In this document: positions 8,764-18,104 of the stretch, piece by piece
How the letters are laid out: every line of letters begins with the position of its first letter
How positions within the stretch are numbered: position 1 is the first letter of the stretch
Source: Prescottella defluvii
GTDB taxonomy: Bacteria > Actinomycetota > Actinomycetes > Mycobacteriales > Mycobacteriaceae
Direction: 5' to 3'
Assembly (NCBI RefSeq): GCF_000738775.1
Contig: NZ_JPOC01000005.1
Span: 49,002 to 113,001, forward strand
Length of the DNA: 64,000 bases
Notes under the pieces: generated by a model
What the model was told of the DNA's origin: nothing
Seen by the model: the letters and a program-made list of their open reading frames with translations, nothing else
The model's database searches: none
Position numbers and translations under genes: made by a program

Positions 8764-9246
8764 CTATTCGCAGGCGACGCCATCACCGTCGCGGTCCAGC
8801 TTGCTGCTGTAGCCGGGATCGCCGCTGTAAAGGGGTGCGGCGCCTGCTGCCTTCGCGGCTTTGCAGTTCGGGTAGTAGGCGCTCGCTGCAGGAGCGGGTG
8901 CCGGTGCAACCGCTGCTGGAGCAGGAGCAGGGGCCGGAGCTGGAGCAGGGGCAAGCAACTGCACCGGCGCGGGCTCCGGTTCGTTCACGATAGGAGCCGG
9001 GGCCTGCACGACAGGTGACGGCTCGACAGCGGCCGGAGCGACCGACGAAGTCGTTGTCGGCGGAACCCCGGTAGTTGTTGTGGCCTTGGCGGTGGTGGTC
9101 GCCTTCGTAGTCGAAGACACAGCCGTGGTGGTGGTGGTCTTCGCTGAGCTGGAATCGTCACCGCCGCAGGCAGTCAACGCGAACGCTGCCGCCAGAACCA
9201 TGATTCCGGCGCCCGTACGCCGAACGATCGAGCTTGAGACACGCAT
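8764..9246 (-). CDS. Excalibur-domain lipoprotein
   Basis: The 160-residue product has a signal sequence ending in a lipobox (FALTAC), a Thr-rich linker, a long Pro/Ala linker of repeated AP units, and a C-terminal Excalibur calcium-binding domain with the YYPNCKAAKAAG motif and the DRDGDGVACE loop. It is probably anchored to the outer face of the membrane, the linkers spanning the wall. ATG 9244-9246 is preferred over the one 9 bases upstream because GGGA lies at a workable distance. A terminator-like hairpin with a T tract ends about 25 bases before the start codon, which is unusual for a leader. The function of Excalibur proteins is not established. Confidence 0.82.
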   Translation of the reverse strand: MRVSSSIVRRTGAGIMVLAAAFALTACGGDDSSSAKTTTTTAVSSTTKATTTAKATTTTGVPPTTTSSVAPAAVEPSPVVQAPAPIVNEPEPAPVQLLAPAPAPAPAPAPAAVAPAPAPAASAYYPNCKAAKAAGAAPLYSGDPGYSSKLDRDGDGVACE

Positions 9247-9270
9247 GTTCAACATCCCGTCTGTGAGTGT

Positions 9271-9311
9271 AGAAAAGGCGTGTCCCAACCAGTACCGGCT
9301 GGGACACGCCT
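9271..9311 (-). terminator. Strong hairpin with T tract, directly upstream of the Excalibur gene
   Basis: A perfect 12-bp stem (AGGCGTGTCCCA at 9276-9287 pairing with 9300-9311) and a 12-base loop are followed on the minus strand by TTTTCT. This is a classical intrinsic terminator for transcripts coming from the lipase gene (which stops at 9544). It lies in the position of a 5' leader for the Excalibur gene, so it could also act as an attenuator. Confidence 0.75.
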
Positions 9312-9543
9312 AACTGTGATCAAACCTGAGGGACTCTAGCCCGGAATTCGGGCAAAACCGGTCGGCCGACAGGGTGATTGCGAGGGTGAACCAACTTCGA
9401 AGTCCCCATAGGCCGTCTCGCAAGACCCGACTGGTTTCAATGATCCGATTCGGCGTGGACCTGGCGCACTCGAAGAGCATGGCCGATGCCGCTATCCCCG
9501 ACCTCGAGAAGACGGACACACAACGACGTTACCGCCGTGTTCC

Positions 9544-10503
9544 TCACCCGATCGGCAGCCCGGTGAGCGGCGAGATCACCATGCACGGCACCGGACGCGG
9601 ATGCTCCGGATCGAGTGCGTTGAGTACGTGCGCGGCCGCGATCGGCGATGCCGCGATCGCCGCGTGTTCGGAGTAGTCCTGCGGGCACTGGTCCTGCATC
9701 ACGATGTTGGTGGTGTCGGGTCCGGGCACCAGTCCGCTGGTGTACGGGACCACGAGTTCGTCGTAGCGGGTGGCGATGTTGGTGTACGTGACACCCGGTA
9801 CGTAGGGGCTGCCACCCTCGTTGATCTTGTCGACGAACTCGGCGCCCGGCGCCATGTCGAGACACGACGCGCAGAGTTGGCCGAAGGTCTGCTGCTGCAA
9901 CGGCATGAGGCCGTTCTGCTCGGCGAACGCGGTGATCTCGCCGGCCCAGAAGGCGCCGGCCCCACCCCACAGCGGTGCCAGGGAGACGTACTTGTCGACC
10001 TTCGCGGCGCCGCCGAGGAACTTCACGTAGTAGTTCGGCATCAGGGTGCCCTGCGAGTGGCCCACAATGTCGACCTCCGTCGCACCGGTGGTGGCGAGAA
10101 CCTCGTCCACGAAAACGGAGAGCTGCTCGGCGCTCTGCTCCAGCGGCGCCAGAGCACCGAAGGCGCTCGACGGCCACGTCGCACCTGCCCGCGTGCCGTA
10201 CGTCGGCGCGAACACGCAGTAGCCCTCGTTCTTCAGCAACGGAACGTAAGTGGCCCAGTTGGTTTGACGATTGGCACCGGTGCCGTGGACCAGGATCACC
10301 GGATTCGGGTGTTCCGCCGTCGGCCGGCAACTCCAGTCGTTGGATCCGGGAATCGAACCGCCGGGATCGGCCACCTCCAGCCCGATCCCGTCGAAGAAAT
10401 TGTGCGGCACCGGCATCGGATCTGCAGCCACCGCAGGTAGCGCACCCGGACCGAATCCCGCCATCGCGACGAGTGCGAGGACTGCCATGCACGACCTGAC
10501 CAT
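9544..10503 (-). CDS. Secreted triacylglycerol lipase/esterase (alpha/beta hydrolase, lipase class 2)
   Basis: The 319-residue product has a Sec signal peptide (about residues 1-27, ending ALPAVAA), an oxyanion segment ILVHGTGANRQTNW, the nucleophile elbow GHSQG (Ser about residue 145) and a late EHAAIAAS segment with the likely catalytic His. The pattern and length match secreted actinobacterial class 2 lipases (LipA/EstA-like). It probably hydrolyses acyl esters outside the cell. It is preceded by the DUF4185 gene, with a terminator between, so it is likely transcribed alone and ends at the hairpin near 9271-9311. Four cysteines in the mature part suggest disulfides. The substrate is not determined. 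Confidence 0.87.
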   Translation of the reverse strand: MVRSCMAVLALVAMAGFGPGALPAVAADPMPVPHNFFDGIGLEVADPGGSIPGSNDWSCRPTAEHPNPVILVHGTGANRQTNWATYVPLLKNEGYCVFAPTYGTRAGATWPSSAFGALAPLEQSAEQLSVFVDEVLATTGATEVDIVGHSQGTLMPNYYVKFLGGAAKVDKYVSLAPLWGGAGAFWAGEITAFAEQNGLMPLQQQTFGQLCASCLDMAPGAEFVDKINEGGSPYVPGVTYTNIATRYDELVVPYTSGLVPGPDTTNIVMQDQCPQDYSEHAAIAASPIAAAHVLNALDPEHPRPVPCMVISPLTGLPIG

Positions 10504-10588
10504 CCGATTCCCCCTCAGCCGCCGACCTGACCGCCCCCGAGCAGTCGAAACCTCACACTCGCAAGAGAATCGGAATCCGCAAACGAGG

Positions 10589-10620
10589 GAGGCCCGCCCC
10601 CGATTCCGGGGACGGGCCTC
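10589..10620 (-). terminator. Terminator after the DUF4185 gene
   Basis: Stem GAGGCCCG/CGGGCCTC extended by CCCC/GGGG with a single-base bulge lies 22 bases after the DUF4185 stop. The tail on the minus strand is CCTCGTTTG, only moderately T-rich. The hairpin separates the gene from the downstream lipase. Confidence 0.6.
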
Positions 10621-10641
10621 AGCTTCACGACACCGTCGAAC

Positions 10642-12066
10642 TCACTCGCCGTCGACTGTCTCGGCGAGCTCCTCGGGGGTGATGAACCCCTCGGGGGTCT
10701 CGAAGCCCTCGAGCCTCTGCTCTCCAGTGACCGCAATGTCGGGCCGCTCCGCCTGACCGGTCAGGCGCTGCATACCGTTGAGATCGGTGCGCATGTAGAT
10801 CACGTTGTATCGATCCCAGGTCGTCACAACGTAGTGCAGGTAGCGCCCGTCGGACCAGGGGTGCATGAAGCCGCCGTACAGCGATGGCAACGCGGCCGAC
10901 TTGATCAGCGTGTCCGCAGTACTCCACGGGCCTTCCGGACGTAGGGCCTGCCGCATCCTCAGCCCGCCCAGGTCCGTGTAGATCGACACGTACCTGTTGA
11001 GGTACGGATTCCACTGCACCGACAGCTCGCTGACCTTCCCACTGATGACCGGGACTGCATCGGCGATGTCTTCGCTCCAGTCGGACCCGTTCCAATACTG
11101 GTATGCCAGTGAGTCGGCGATCTGCGCCTTGGGTACACGCGCGATCCGTGCTTGCCCGGAACGCCCTGACTGCGTGCCGAATTCGTAGATGAAGTCATCC
11201 CCCGCTCGGCCCGGCAGGAAGGCACTCATCTGCCAGTCGTTGTTCTCCGGTGACACCGGGGGAATGCCCGGAATACCCAGGCCGTCGAGGTTCGCGCGCA
11301 CGGTCGACGGATCGGTATGCCACCTCTCCCCGTTGTCGGTGGACGTGGCGAGCCCGGAGTAGTTGGTGGTCCACTCGCCCGGCGTGTCCCACGAGCGGAC
11401 GGACATCCACCGCACGTACTGCACGCCGTCGACGGCGACACCGCCGGTCGGAATCACAGTGAACTCGGGGAAGCCGCCACGCGGGTTCGGAAGCAGTCCG
11501 TCGATGACCTGCCGTGAGAAGTTCGGGCCGTCGAGCGGCGAACTGTCGATCCGCATGCCGTCGTCCAGGCTTTCGTCGCCACTGCGGAACAGGACGTTGC
11601 TACGCCACTGGTCACCGGGTTCATCGCAATCGCCGACGGTGTCACCGAAGAGCACCATGACCTCTCGGTCCTGGCCAGTCTTTCCGGTGTCCCACATGAT
11701 CCCGAGGTCGGTGCCGGAGACGCTGAAGCGCTCGATGCTGTTGTTGGGGCTACCGGGCCCGGTGACCATTTCGATGGCCTTGGTCTTGCCCGTCAGCACC
11801 GGCAGCGCACCGTTGGGCGCGCCGGTGATCCACGGAAGCGAGTTGATGAGCGAACCCGTCGCGCTGCCGAGACTCCCCGAAGCCAGGCTCCCAAGACTGC
11901 CAGAGCTGCCCGAGCTGCCGGAACTGCCTGCGCTGCCGAGGCTTCCGCCGTTCTGCCCGCACGGTCCCCCGACCGCCGTTGCGGGTGCTGCCATCGCAAC
12001 CGAGAGTCCGACAGTGACTGTCGCAGCGGACAGCGCCGCCGTCCATCTGCTCTTCGTTGCCCTCAC
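10642..12066 (-). CDS. Secreted DUF4185-domain protein with Gly/Ser-rich N-terminal linker
   Basis: This 474-residue protein starts at GTG 12064-12066 after GGAAGG; the longer open frame to 12162 would place a long tail before the signal peptide and is rejected. Residues 1-33 form a signal peptide (cleavage near APATAVGG). A low-complexity linker of GSLGS/GSSGS units follows (about 40-75). The remainder is a beta-rich DUF4185 domain (DGVQYVRWMSVRSW; ATSTDNGERWH; GGFMHPWSDGRYLHYVVTTW). The fold is thought to be propeller-like and related to glycosidases, but no activity is established. The acidic tail ends ELAETVDGE. It is divergent from gdhA and is likely exported to the envelope or medium. 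Confidence 0.82.
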   Translation of the reverse strand: MRATKSRWTAALSAATVTVGLSVAMAAPATAVGGPCGQNGGSLGSAGSSGSSGSSGSLGSLASGSLGSATGSLINSLPWITGAPNGALPVLTGKTKAIEMVTGPGSPNNSIERFSVSGTDLGIMWDTGKTGQDREVMVLFGDTVGDCDEPGDQWRSNVLFRSGDESLDDGMRIDSSPLDGPNFSRQVIDGLLPNPRGGFPEFTVIPTGGVAVDGVQYVRWMSVRSWDTPGEWTTNYSGLATSTDNGERWHTDPSTVRANLDGLGIPGIPPVSPENNDWQMSAFLPGRAGDDFIYEFGTQSGRSGQARIARVPKAQIADSLAYQYWNGSDWSEDIADAVPVISGKVSELSVQWNPYLNRYVSIYTDLGGLRMRQALRPEGPWSTADTLIKSAALPSLYGGFMHPWSDGRYLHYVVTTWDRYNVIYMRTDLNGMQRLTGQAERPDIAVTGEQRLEGFETPEGFITPEELAETVDGE

Positions 12067-12420
12067 AGACCGATTTCCTTCCAGTGGTCGGGAGGCAAAG
12101 CTGTGTGCGCGGCCCAACCGCTGGTCCCCCCGGATTCGAACATTGAGCAACGAGCAAACCATGAAACACCCCAGATCCGGACGTTACTCATGTGATTCCT
12201 GTGAAAAAACGAGACCCGCTCGAGCGGAATCATCGCCGGACTCCACCGTGAACTCCATCCCTCGTTCGGGTGACACGGAACCGACCACGCCCGCCTTCCG
12301 TAACACGATGTTTACACGTGGCCAATCTCACTTTCCCCAGGTAAGCGTCGAAGAGTCGGCCTGCGACGGACTATTGTGTTACGGAAAGATCAATGAGTTC
12401 TCACGGAATCAGGTAGGTGA
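12067..12420. other. Divergent intergenic region between the DUF4185 gene and gdhA
   Basis: A 354-base region without a convincing gene. It must hold promoters for both neighbours. An imperfect dyad GTAACACGATGTTTAC at 12300-12315, about 105 bases before gdhA, is the clearest element and could be an operator. The ribosome binding site of gdhA (AGGTAGGTGA) is at its right end. Confidence 0.4.
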
Positions 12421-13767
<1,347 letters not shown>

Positions 13768-13783
13768 TCCGCAAGCACCACAC

Positions 13784-13827
13784 ACGGCTCGGGCCGGCAT
13801 CGACTGCGATGCCGGCCCGAGCCGTTT
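13784..13827 (+). terminator. Intrinsic terminator of gdhA
   Basis: A perfect 19-bp stem (ACGGCTCGGGCCGGCATCG, 13784-13802, with 13807-13825), a four-base loop and a TTT tail, 16 bases after the gdhA stop. Confidence 0.9.
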
Positions 13828-13872
13828 CCCGTCCACCCCGCGTGCGGTCGATCGTTCGGTTACCGTGACCCC

Positions 13873-14718
13873 ATGACAGCCGACCCGCGCCACGACCGAG
13901 TTCGCCTGGGCGACCTGACTTTCGACGTCACCGTCACCGGTCCGGAGGACAACGCGCCCATCGTCGCGCTGCACGGTTTCCCGGAGAGCGCGGCGTCCTG
14001 GCGTCCGGTCACGCCGCGACTCGTCGACGCCGGATTCCGGGTGATCGCGCCCAACCAGCGGGGCTACTCCCCCGACGCCCGCCCCGACGGAGTCGAGGAC
14101 TATCGGTTCGATCGCCTCGTCACCGACGTCGTCGACCTGCTCGACGCCTACGGTCTCGACTCGGCGCACCTGGTGGGCCACGACTGGGGTGCGGCCGTCG
14201 CCTGGCAGGTGGCGGGCCGGCACCCGGAGCGGATCCGCAGTCTCACCGCGGTGTCGGTGCCGCACGCGGCCGCCTTCGGGTGGGCGCTGCGCCACGACGC
14301 CGACCAGCAGCGACGATCCGGCTACATGCGACAGTTCCGCACCGAGGCCGACTCCGAAGCCGCTCTGCTCGAGAATGATTCGCGGGGACTGCGGGCCGTG
14401 TTCGGCGACGGCAACGATCCCGCACTGGTCGAGGAGCACGTCCGCCTACTGTCCGAGCCGGGTGCCCTCACGGCCGCGATGAACTGGTATCGCGCGCTGG
14501 TCCCCGAATTCGGTGACCTGCCGCCGGTGCGGGTCCCGACGACGTACGTGTGGAGCACCGCCGACCCCGCGATCGGGACCGCCTGCGCCCAGCGGTGCAG
14601 CGACTTCGTGGACGCGCCGTACCGCTTCGTCGTCCTCGAGGGCGGGAGTCACTGGATTCCCGAGGAGAACGCCGACGCCCTGGCCGAGGCGATCCTCGCG
14701 CGGGCGGCCCTGAGCTGA
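13873..14718 (+). CDS. Alpha/beta hydrolase, epoxide hydrolase-like
   Basis: The 281-residue cytosolic protein has the features of soluble epoxide hydrolases: oxyanion motif LHGFPESAASWRP (about residues 34-46), NQRGYSPDARP, nucleophile elbow GHDWG with Asp about residue 103, and C-terminal GGSHWIPEE with the catalytic His. An Asp in STADPAIG is the likely acid. An aspartate nucleophile fits epoxide hydrolases and haloalkane dehalogenases; NQRGYSP favours the former. It is 46 bases past the gdhA terminator and converges on the TetR gene 14729-15298. Substrate unknown. Confidence 0.82.
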   Translation: MTADPRHDRVRLGDLTFDVTVTGPEDNAPIVALHGFPESAASWRPVTPRLVDAGFRVIAPNQRGYSPDARPDGVEDYRFDRLVTDVVDLLDAYGLDSAHLVGHDWGAAVAWQVAGRHPERIRSLTAVSVPHAAAFGWALRHDADQQRRSGYMRQFRTEADSEAALLENDSRGLRAVFGDGNDPALVEEHVRLLSEPGALTAAMNWYRALVPEFGDLPPVRVPTTYVWSTADPAIGTACAQRCSDFVDAPYRFVVLEGGSHWIPEENADALAEAILARAALS

Positions 14719-14728
14719 CCAGCGGCGG

Positions 14729-15298
14729 TCACGCGCCGAGGACCACCTCGAGTTCGTCCACCACCGCGTCGAGCGGTGCCGACGTGCCCTGCGCCTGTGC
14801 CATCACCAGGGCGCCCTCGAGTGCACTCACCACGAGGACCGCCAGCGCCGCCGACCGCTCCGGCGCGACGCCGTCGTCGACGAGCGACGCGGCAATGAGA
14901 TCGCACCACTCGGAGAACGTCGTGCCCGCCACCTCACGCGCACCGCGTTCGGTGCCCAGCGCGGCCGCGACGATCGGGCACCCGGCGGCGTAGTCGGTGG
15001 CCTCGAGTCCTCGCCGCCACAGATCCACCAGCGCCCGCAGCGCCGAGACGGTGTCTCCCTCCTCGAGCACGCGGGCGACGCCGCGACCCAGGTAGGACGC
15101 CGCCGACCGGGTCGCCTCCTCCACCAGCTGGGACTTCCCGTTCGGGAAGTGGTGGTAGATCGAACCACGCGGGGCGCCGCTGTGGGCGAGCACGTCCGCG
15201 AACGACGTCGCGGCAACCCCCTGCTCGCGGATGAGCGCGACGGCGCTGTCGATCATGGCCGCGCGTGGACCGTTCGCGGGGTCGCTTCGCCTCGCCAT
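14729..15298 (-). CDS. TetR-family repressor (LmrA/YxaF-like)
   Basis: The 189-residue protein has an N-terminal TetR helix-turn-helix (IREQGVAATSFADVLAHSGA followed by PRGSIYHHFPNGKSQLVEEA) and a ligand domain with the GCPIVAAALGTE segment common in LmrA/YxaF-type regulators. It is divergent from an acyl-CoA thioesterase-like gene; the intergenic region carries a near-perfect 34-bp dyad at 15332-15365 that is the probable operator for both genes. The ligand is unknown; a fatty acyl or hydrophobic compound is possible from the neighbour. Confidence 0.88.
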   Translation of the reverse strand: MARRSDPANGPRAAMIDSAVALIREQGVAATSFADVLAHSGAPRGSIYHHFPNGKSQLVEEATRSAASYLGRGVARVLEEGDTVSALRALVDLWRRGLEATDYAAGCPIVAAALGTERGAREVAGTTFSEWCDLIAASLVDDGVAPERSAALAVLVVSALEGALVMAQAQGTSAPLDAVVDELEVVLGA

Positions 15299-15331
15299 GT
15301 CGTCACCCTCCGTAGATCGCCCCGTTGCCGT

Positions 15332-15365
15332 CCGGTTCTATGTATGTTGTCATACCTAGAACCGG
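15332..15365. promoter_or_regulatory. 34-bp dyad operator between TetR and thioesterase genes
   Basis: Half-sites CCGGTTCTATGTATG and CATACCTAGAACCGG surround TTGT; 14 of 15 positions are complementary. The dyad starts 34 bases from the TetR start and ends 24 bases before the thioesterase start. Its size suggests binding of two TetR dimers. The symmetry is seen; binding is inferred. Confidence 0.75.
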
Positions 15366-15388
15366 ATCGTCACTCACCAGGAGCAGCC

Positions 15389-16210
15389 GTGACCCAGATC
15401 GCCGCACCCCCGCACCCGTTCGACACCGCCGTCGAACTCAGCGCGTTCGACGCAGGCCGGTCGCACGGTCACACCGATCCCGCCTACGCGAACATGGTGG
15501 GCCCGTTCGGCGGCATCACCGCCGCGACCATGCTCCGCGCCGTGCAGCAGCACCCGGAGCGTCTCGGCGAACCGCTCTCGCTCACCGTCAACTTCGCCGG
15601 CCCCATCACCGACGGCCCGTTCGAGATCGATGCCCGACCGACACGCACCAACCGCTCCACGCAGCACTGGAGCATCGAACTCACCCAGGACGGTGCGGTC
15701 ACCACCACCGCCACCGCGGTGTTCGGCGTCCGACGCGAGACCTGGTCGTCGACGGACATCACACCACCGTCCGTCCCGCCCGCGGATGCCGTTGCGGTGC
15801 AGGGATTCCCCGACTTCATCGCGTGGGCCCGCAACTACGAGATGCGCTTCGTCGCCGGCGCGGTTCCGGACCTCGAGGGCAGTGAGCAGACCGACTCGAC
15901 GACGACGCTGTGGGTGCGCGACAATCCGCCCCGCGCGCTGGACTTTCCCGCCCTCACCTCACTGTGCGACGTCTTCTACCCGCGCGTGTTCCTGCGACTC
16001 GGCCGCATGGTGCCGGCCGGCACGGTGTCACTGACCGTGTACTTCCACGCCGATTCGGCGATGCTCGCCGCGCAGGCGGACGACGCCGTCCTCGGGACCG
16101 CCCGCGCCCAGCGCTTCGGCAACGGCTACTTCGACCAGTCCGGTGAGATCTGGGGACGCGACGGCGTCCTGCTCGCCACCACCCACCAGCTGGTCTACTT
16201 CAAGTCCTGA
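15389..16210 (+). CDS. Acyl-CoA thioesterase-like protein (double hotdog, TesB/4HBT_3 type)
   Basis: The 273-residue product starts at GTG 15389 after CAGGAGCAG. Two hotdog repeats are evident: an N-terminal half with YANMVGPFGGITAATMLRAVQQHP and LTVNFAGPIT, and a C-terminal half with SLTVYFHAD, RAQRFGNGYFDQSGEIWGRDG and LLATTHQLVYF. The pattern is that of TesB-like acyl-CoA thioesterases, which cleave acyl-CoA to free acid and CoA. It is controlled with the divergent TetR gene through the shared dyad. The acyl chain preference is not apparent. Confidence 0.83.
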   Translation: MTQIAAPPHPFDTAVELSAFDAGRSHGHTDPAYANMVGPFGGITAATMLRAVQQHPERLGEPLSLTVNFAGPITDGPFEIDARPTRTNRSTQHWSIELTQDGAVTTTATAVFGVRRETWSSTDITPPSVPPADAVAVQGFPDFIAWARNYEMRFVAGAVPDLEGSEQTDSTTTLWVRDNPPRALDFPALTSLCDVFYPRVFLRLGRMVPAGTVSLTVYFHADSAMLAAQADDAVLGTARAQRFGNGYFDQSGEIWGRDGVLLATTHQLVYFKS

Positions 16211-16234
16211 CACACCGCCACCGCCGGCCGAATG

Positions 16235-17560
16235 TCACACGCGCTCGGGCGCCCGGACCGTCATCAGCGCCGCCAGACCGATGCCGAGGACCACGAGCAG
16301 GCCGACGATGCCGGCCCGGTCCGCGCCGAACCACCACGCGAAGAAGCCGAAGAGCGTGGGCGCGAGGAACGACACGGCGCGGCCGGTGGTGGCGTACAAC
16401 CCGAACAGCTGACCCTCGCGCCCGGGCGGGGTGATCCGGGCGAGGAACGTCCGCGACGACGACTGCGCCGGCCCGACGAACAGGCACAGCAGCAACCCGA
16501 AGATCCAGAACATCACCGTCCCGGAGACGGCCAGCAATGCGGCGCCGACCGCGAGCATCGCGATCAGCGATCCGGCGATCACGATCTTGGGGCCGATCCG
16601 GTCGTCGAAGCGTCCGGCGACGATCGCGCCGAGGGCCGCGACGAAGTTGGCGGCGACACCGAACAGCAGCACACTGTCCGCCGCCATCCCGTACACATTG
16701 ACGGCCAGGACCGCGCCGAACGTGAAGACGCCGGCCAGTCCGTCGCGAAACAGCGCGCTCGCCACGAGGAACCGGACGGTACGCCGGTCCGCGGCCCACA
16801 GATCCTTCAGGTCCCGCCACAACACCCGGTACGACTCGACGAAGCCCGCCTTCGCGGCGCCGGGGTCGGCCGCGGTACGCGGCACCTCGGGCACCGCGAG
16901 TAGCACCGGGATCGCGAACACCAGGAACCACACCGCCGCGAGCAGCGCGACGAGCCGGATGTTGAGGCCGCCATCGGTACTCAGGCCCAGGAAGCCACGG
17001 GTGTCACCGTCGCCGGCGATGAAACCGAAGTAGCACACCAGCAGCAGCACGATCCCGCCGAAATAGCCCATGGCCCAGCCGAACCCGGACACCCTGCCGA
17101 TGTTCTCAGGGGTGGACACCTGCCGCATCATCGCGTTGTACGGCACCCCGGCGAGCTCGAAGATCACCGATCCGACGCCGAGCAGCACCAACCCCAGCCA
17201 CAGGTAGTGGTAGTCGTCGACCACGAAGAACATCCCCGCCATCGCGGCGACCGTGAGGAACGTCAGGACCGCCAGGGACCGTTTGCGCCGACCGGCGGCG
17301 TCGAACCGCTGACCGCTGACGGGCGCGAGGACGGCGATGAAGAAGCCGGCGATACCGAGGGACCATCCGAGCCAAGTGCTCGCGGAGATCGATCCGGGCA
17401 GATCGTCGCCGACGGCATCGGTGAGGTACACCGAGAAGACGAAGGTGACGACGACGGCGTTGAAGGCGGCCGACCCCCAGTCCCACAGGCCCCACGCGGC
17501 GACCTGACGGCGCGTCGCCGCTTCCCCGATGCCTGCGCCCCCCACCACTTCGGTGCTCAT
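16235..17560 (-). CDS. MFS transporter, UMF1/Atg22-like
   Basis: The 441-residue membrane protein has about 12 hydrophobic segments and an N-terminal WGLWDWGSAAFNAVVVTFVF signature typical of the UMF1/Atg22 group of major facilitator proteins. A central motif LVGVGSVIFELAGVPYNAMM-like stretch (about residues 150-170) and FVGPAQSSSRTFLARITPPG in the second half also fit. The ATG at 17558-17560 is chosen because it directly precedes the first conserved segment. It converges on the thioesterase gene. In yeast, Atg22 exports amino acids from the vacuole; the substrate of bacterial homologues is not established. Confidence 0.83.
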   Translation of the reverse strand: MSTEVVGGAGIGEAATRRQVAAWGLWDWGSAAFNAVVVTFVFSVYLTDAVGDDLPGSISASTWLGWSLGIAGFFIAVLAPVSGQRFDAAGRRKRSLAVLTFLTVAAMAGMFFVVDDYHYLWLGLVLLGVGSVIFELAGVPYNAMMRQVSTPENIGRVSGFGWAMGYFGGIVLLLVCYFGFIAGDGDTRGFLGLSTDGGLNIRLVALLAAVWFLVFAIPVLLAVPEVPRTAADPGAAKAGFVESYRVLWRDLKDLWAADRRTVRFLVASALFRDGLAGVFTFGAVLAVNVYGMAADSVLLFGVAANFVAALGAIVAGRFDDRIGPKIVIAGSLIAMLAVGAALLAVSGTVMFWIFGLLLCLFVGPAQSSSRTFLARITPPGREGQLFGLYATTGRAVSFLAPTLFGFFAWWFGADRAGIVGLLVVLGIGLAALMTVRAPERV

Positions 17561-18104
17561 GGCGGCGAGCCTACGTAGTGCGACAGCCCCCGCACGGTGA
17601 CACACCCACCGCCCGGCCGAGTTCACGGCAAATCGTCCGCGCATATCCAAATCCGTACTTCTATCAAATTTATCGATTCATTTCAATTTCACACCATGAA
17701 ATCCGATCCGCGAATTGCTACGTGTTACACTGCCTGGCGACCGATGGGAATGCGTCGACGAACCTGCGCAGAACTGCGCAGATGCCCGATCCGGAACACG
17801 TCGACCCTCGTGAACGAACGCCGAATTCGCGCGTCCGATGCACACCCGCACGACCGTCGACGCGGGCAACTCCCGCGCCGACGGGCCCTGCGCGCCGTCA
17901 CGGCGCCGTCGGTCCACGAGCTGTGTCGAGGGTCATGACCCGTTCGCGCTGAACAGTTTTCGCGTTCTCGGGAGTGGGCACCACGGCGCCGCCGCGTCGA
18001 CGTGCCGACCGCCGTCGCATTGCGCGGCCGCCCCTCGACCTCCCCTGCTCGCATCACGAATTCGCGGGCGAATTTCTCGCGAATGAATGTCAAGGAGGTA
18101 ACGA
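17561..18104. other. Long intergenic region with AT-rich patch upstream of the symporter gene
   Basis: A 544-base region between divergent genes with no convincing reading frame. At 17640-17720 it holds a strikingly AT-rich stretch for this genome (TCAAATTTATCGATTCATTT), a likely promoter or protein-binding zone. The ribosome binding site of the symporter gene (AAGGAGGT) lies at 18090-18097. No known RNA family was recognised. Confidence 0.4.

Noticed and set aside
9310..9519. 69-codon minus-strand frame between the lipase gene and the Excalibur gene
   Set aside because: Its stop lies inside the terminator hairpin, no ribosome site is evident and the protein has no coherent pattern.
12300..12315. 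GTAAC-N6-TTTAC upstream of gdhA as a GlnR site
   Set aside because: Only the first pentamer fits the consensus and no second pair follows; kept only as a weak dyad.
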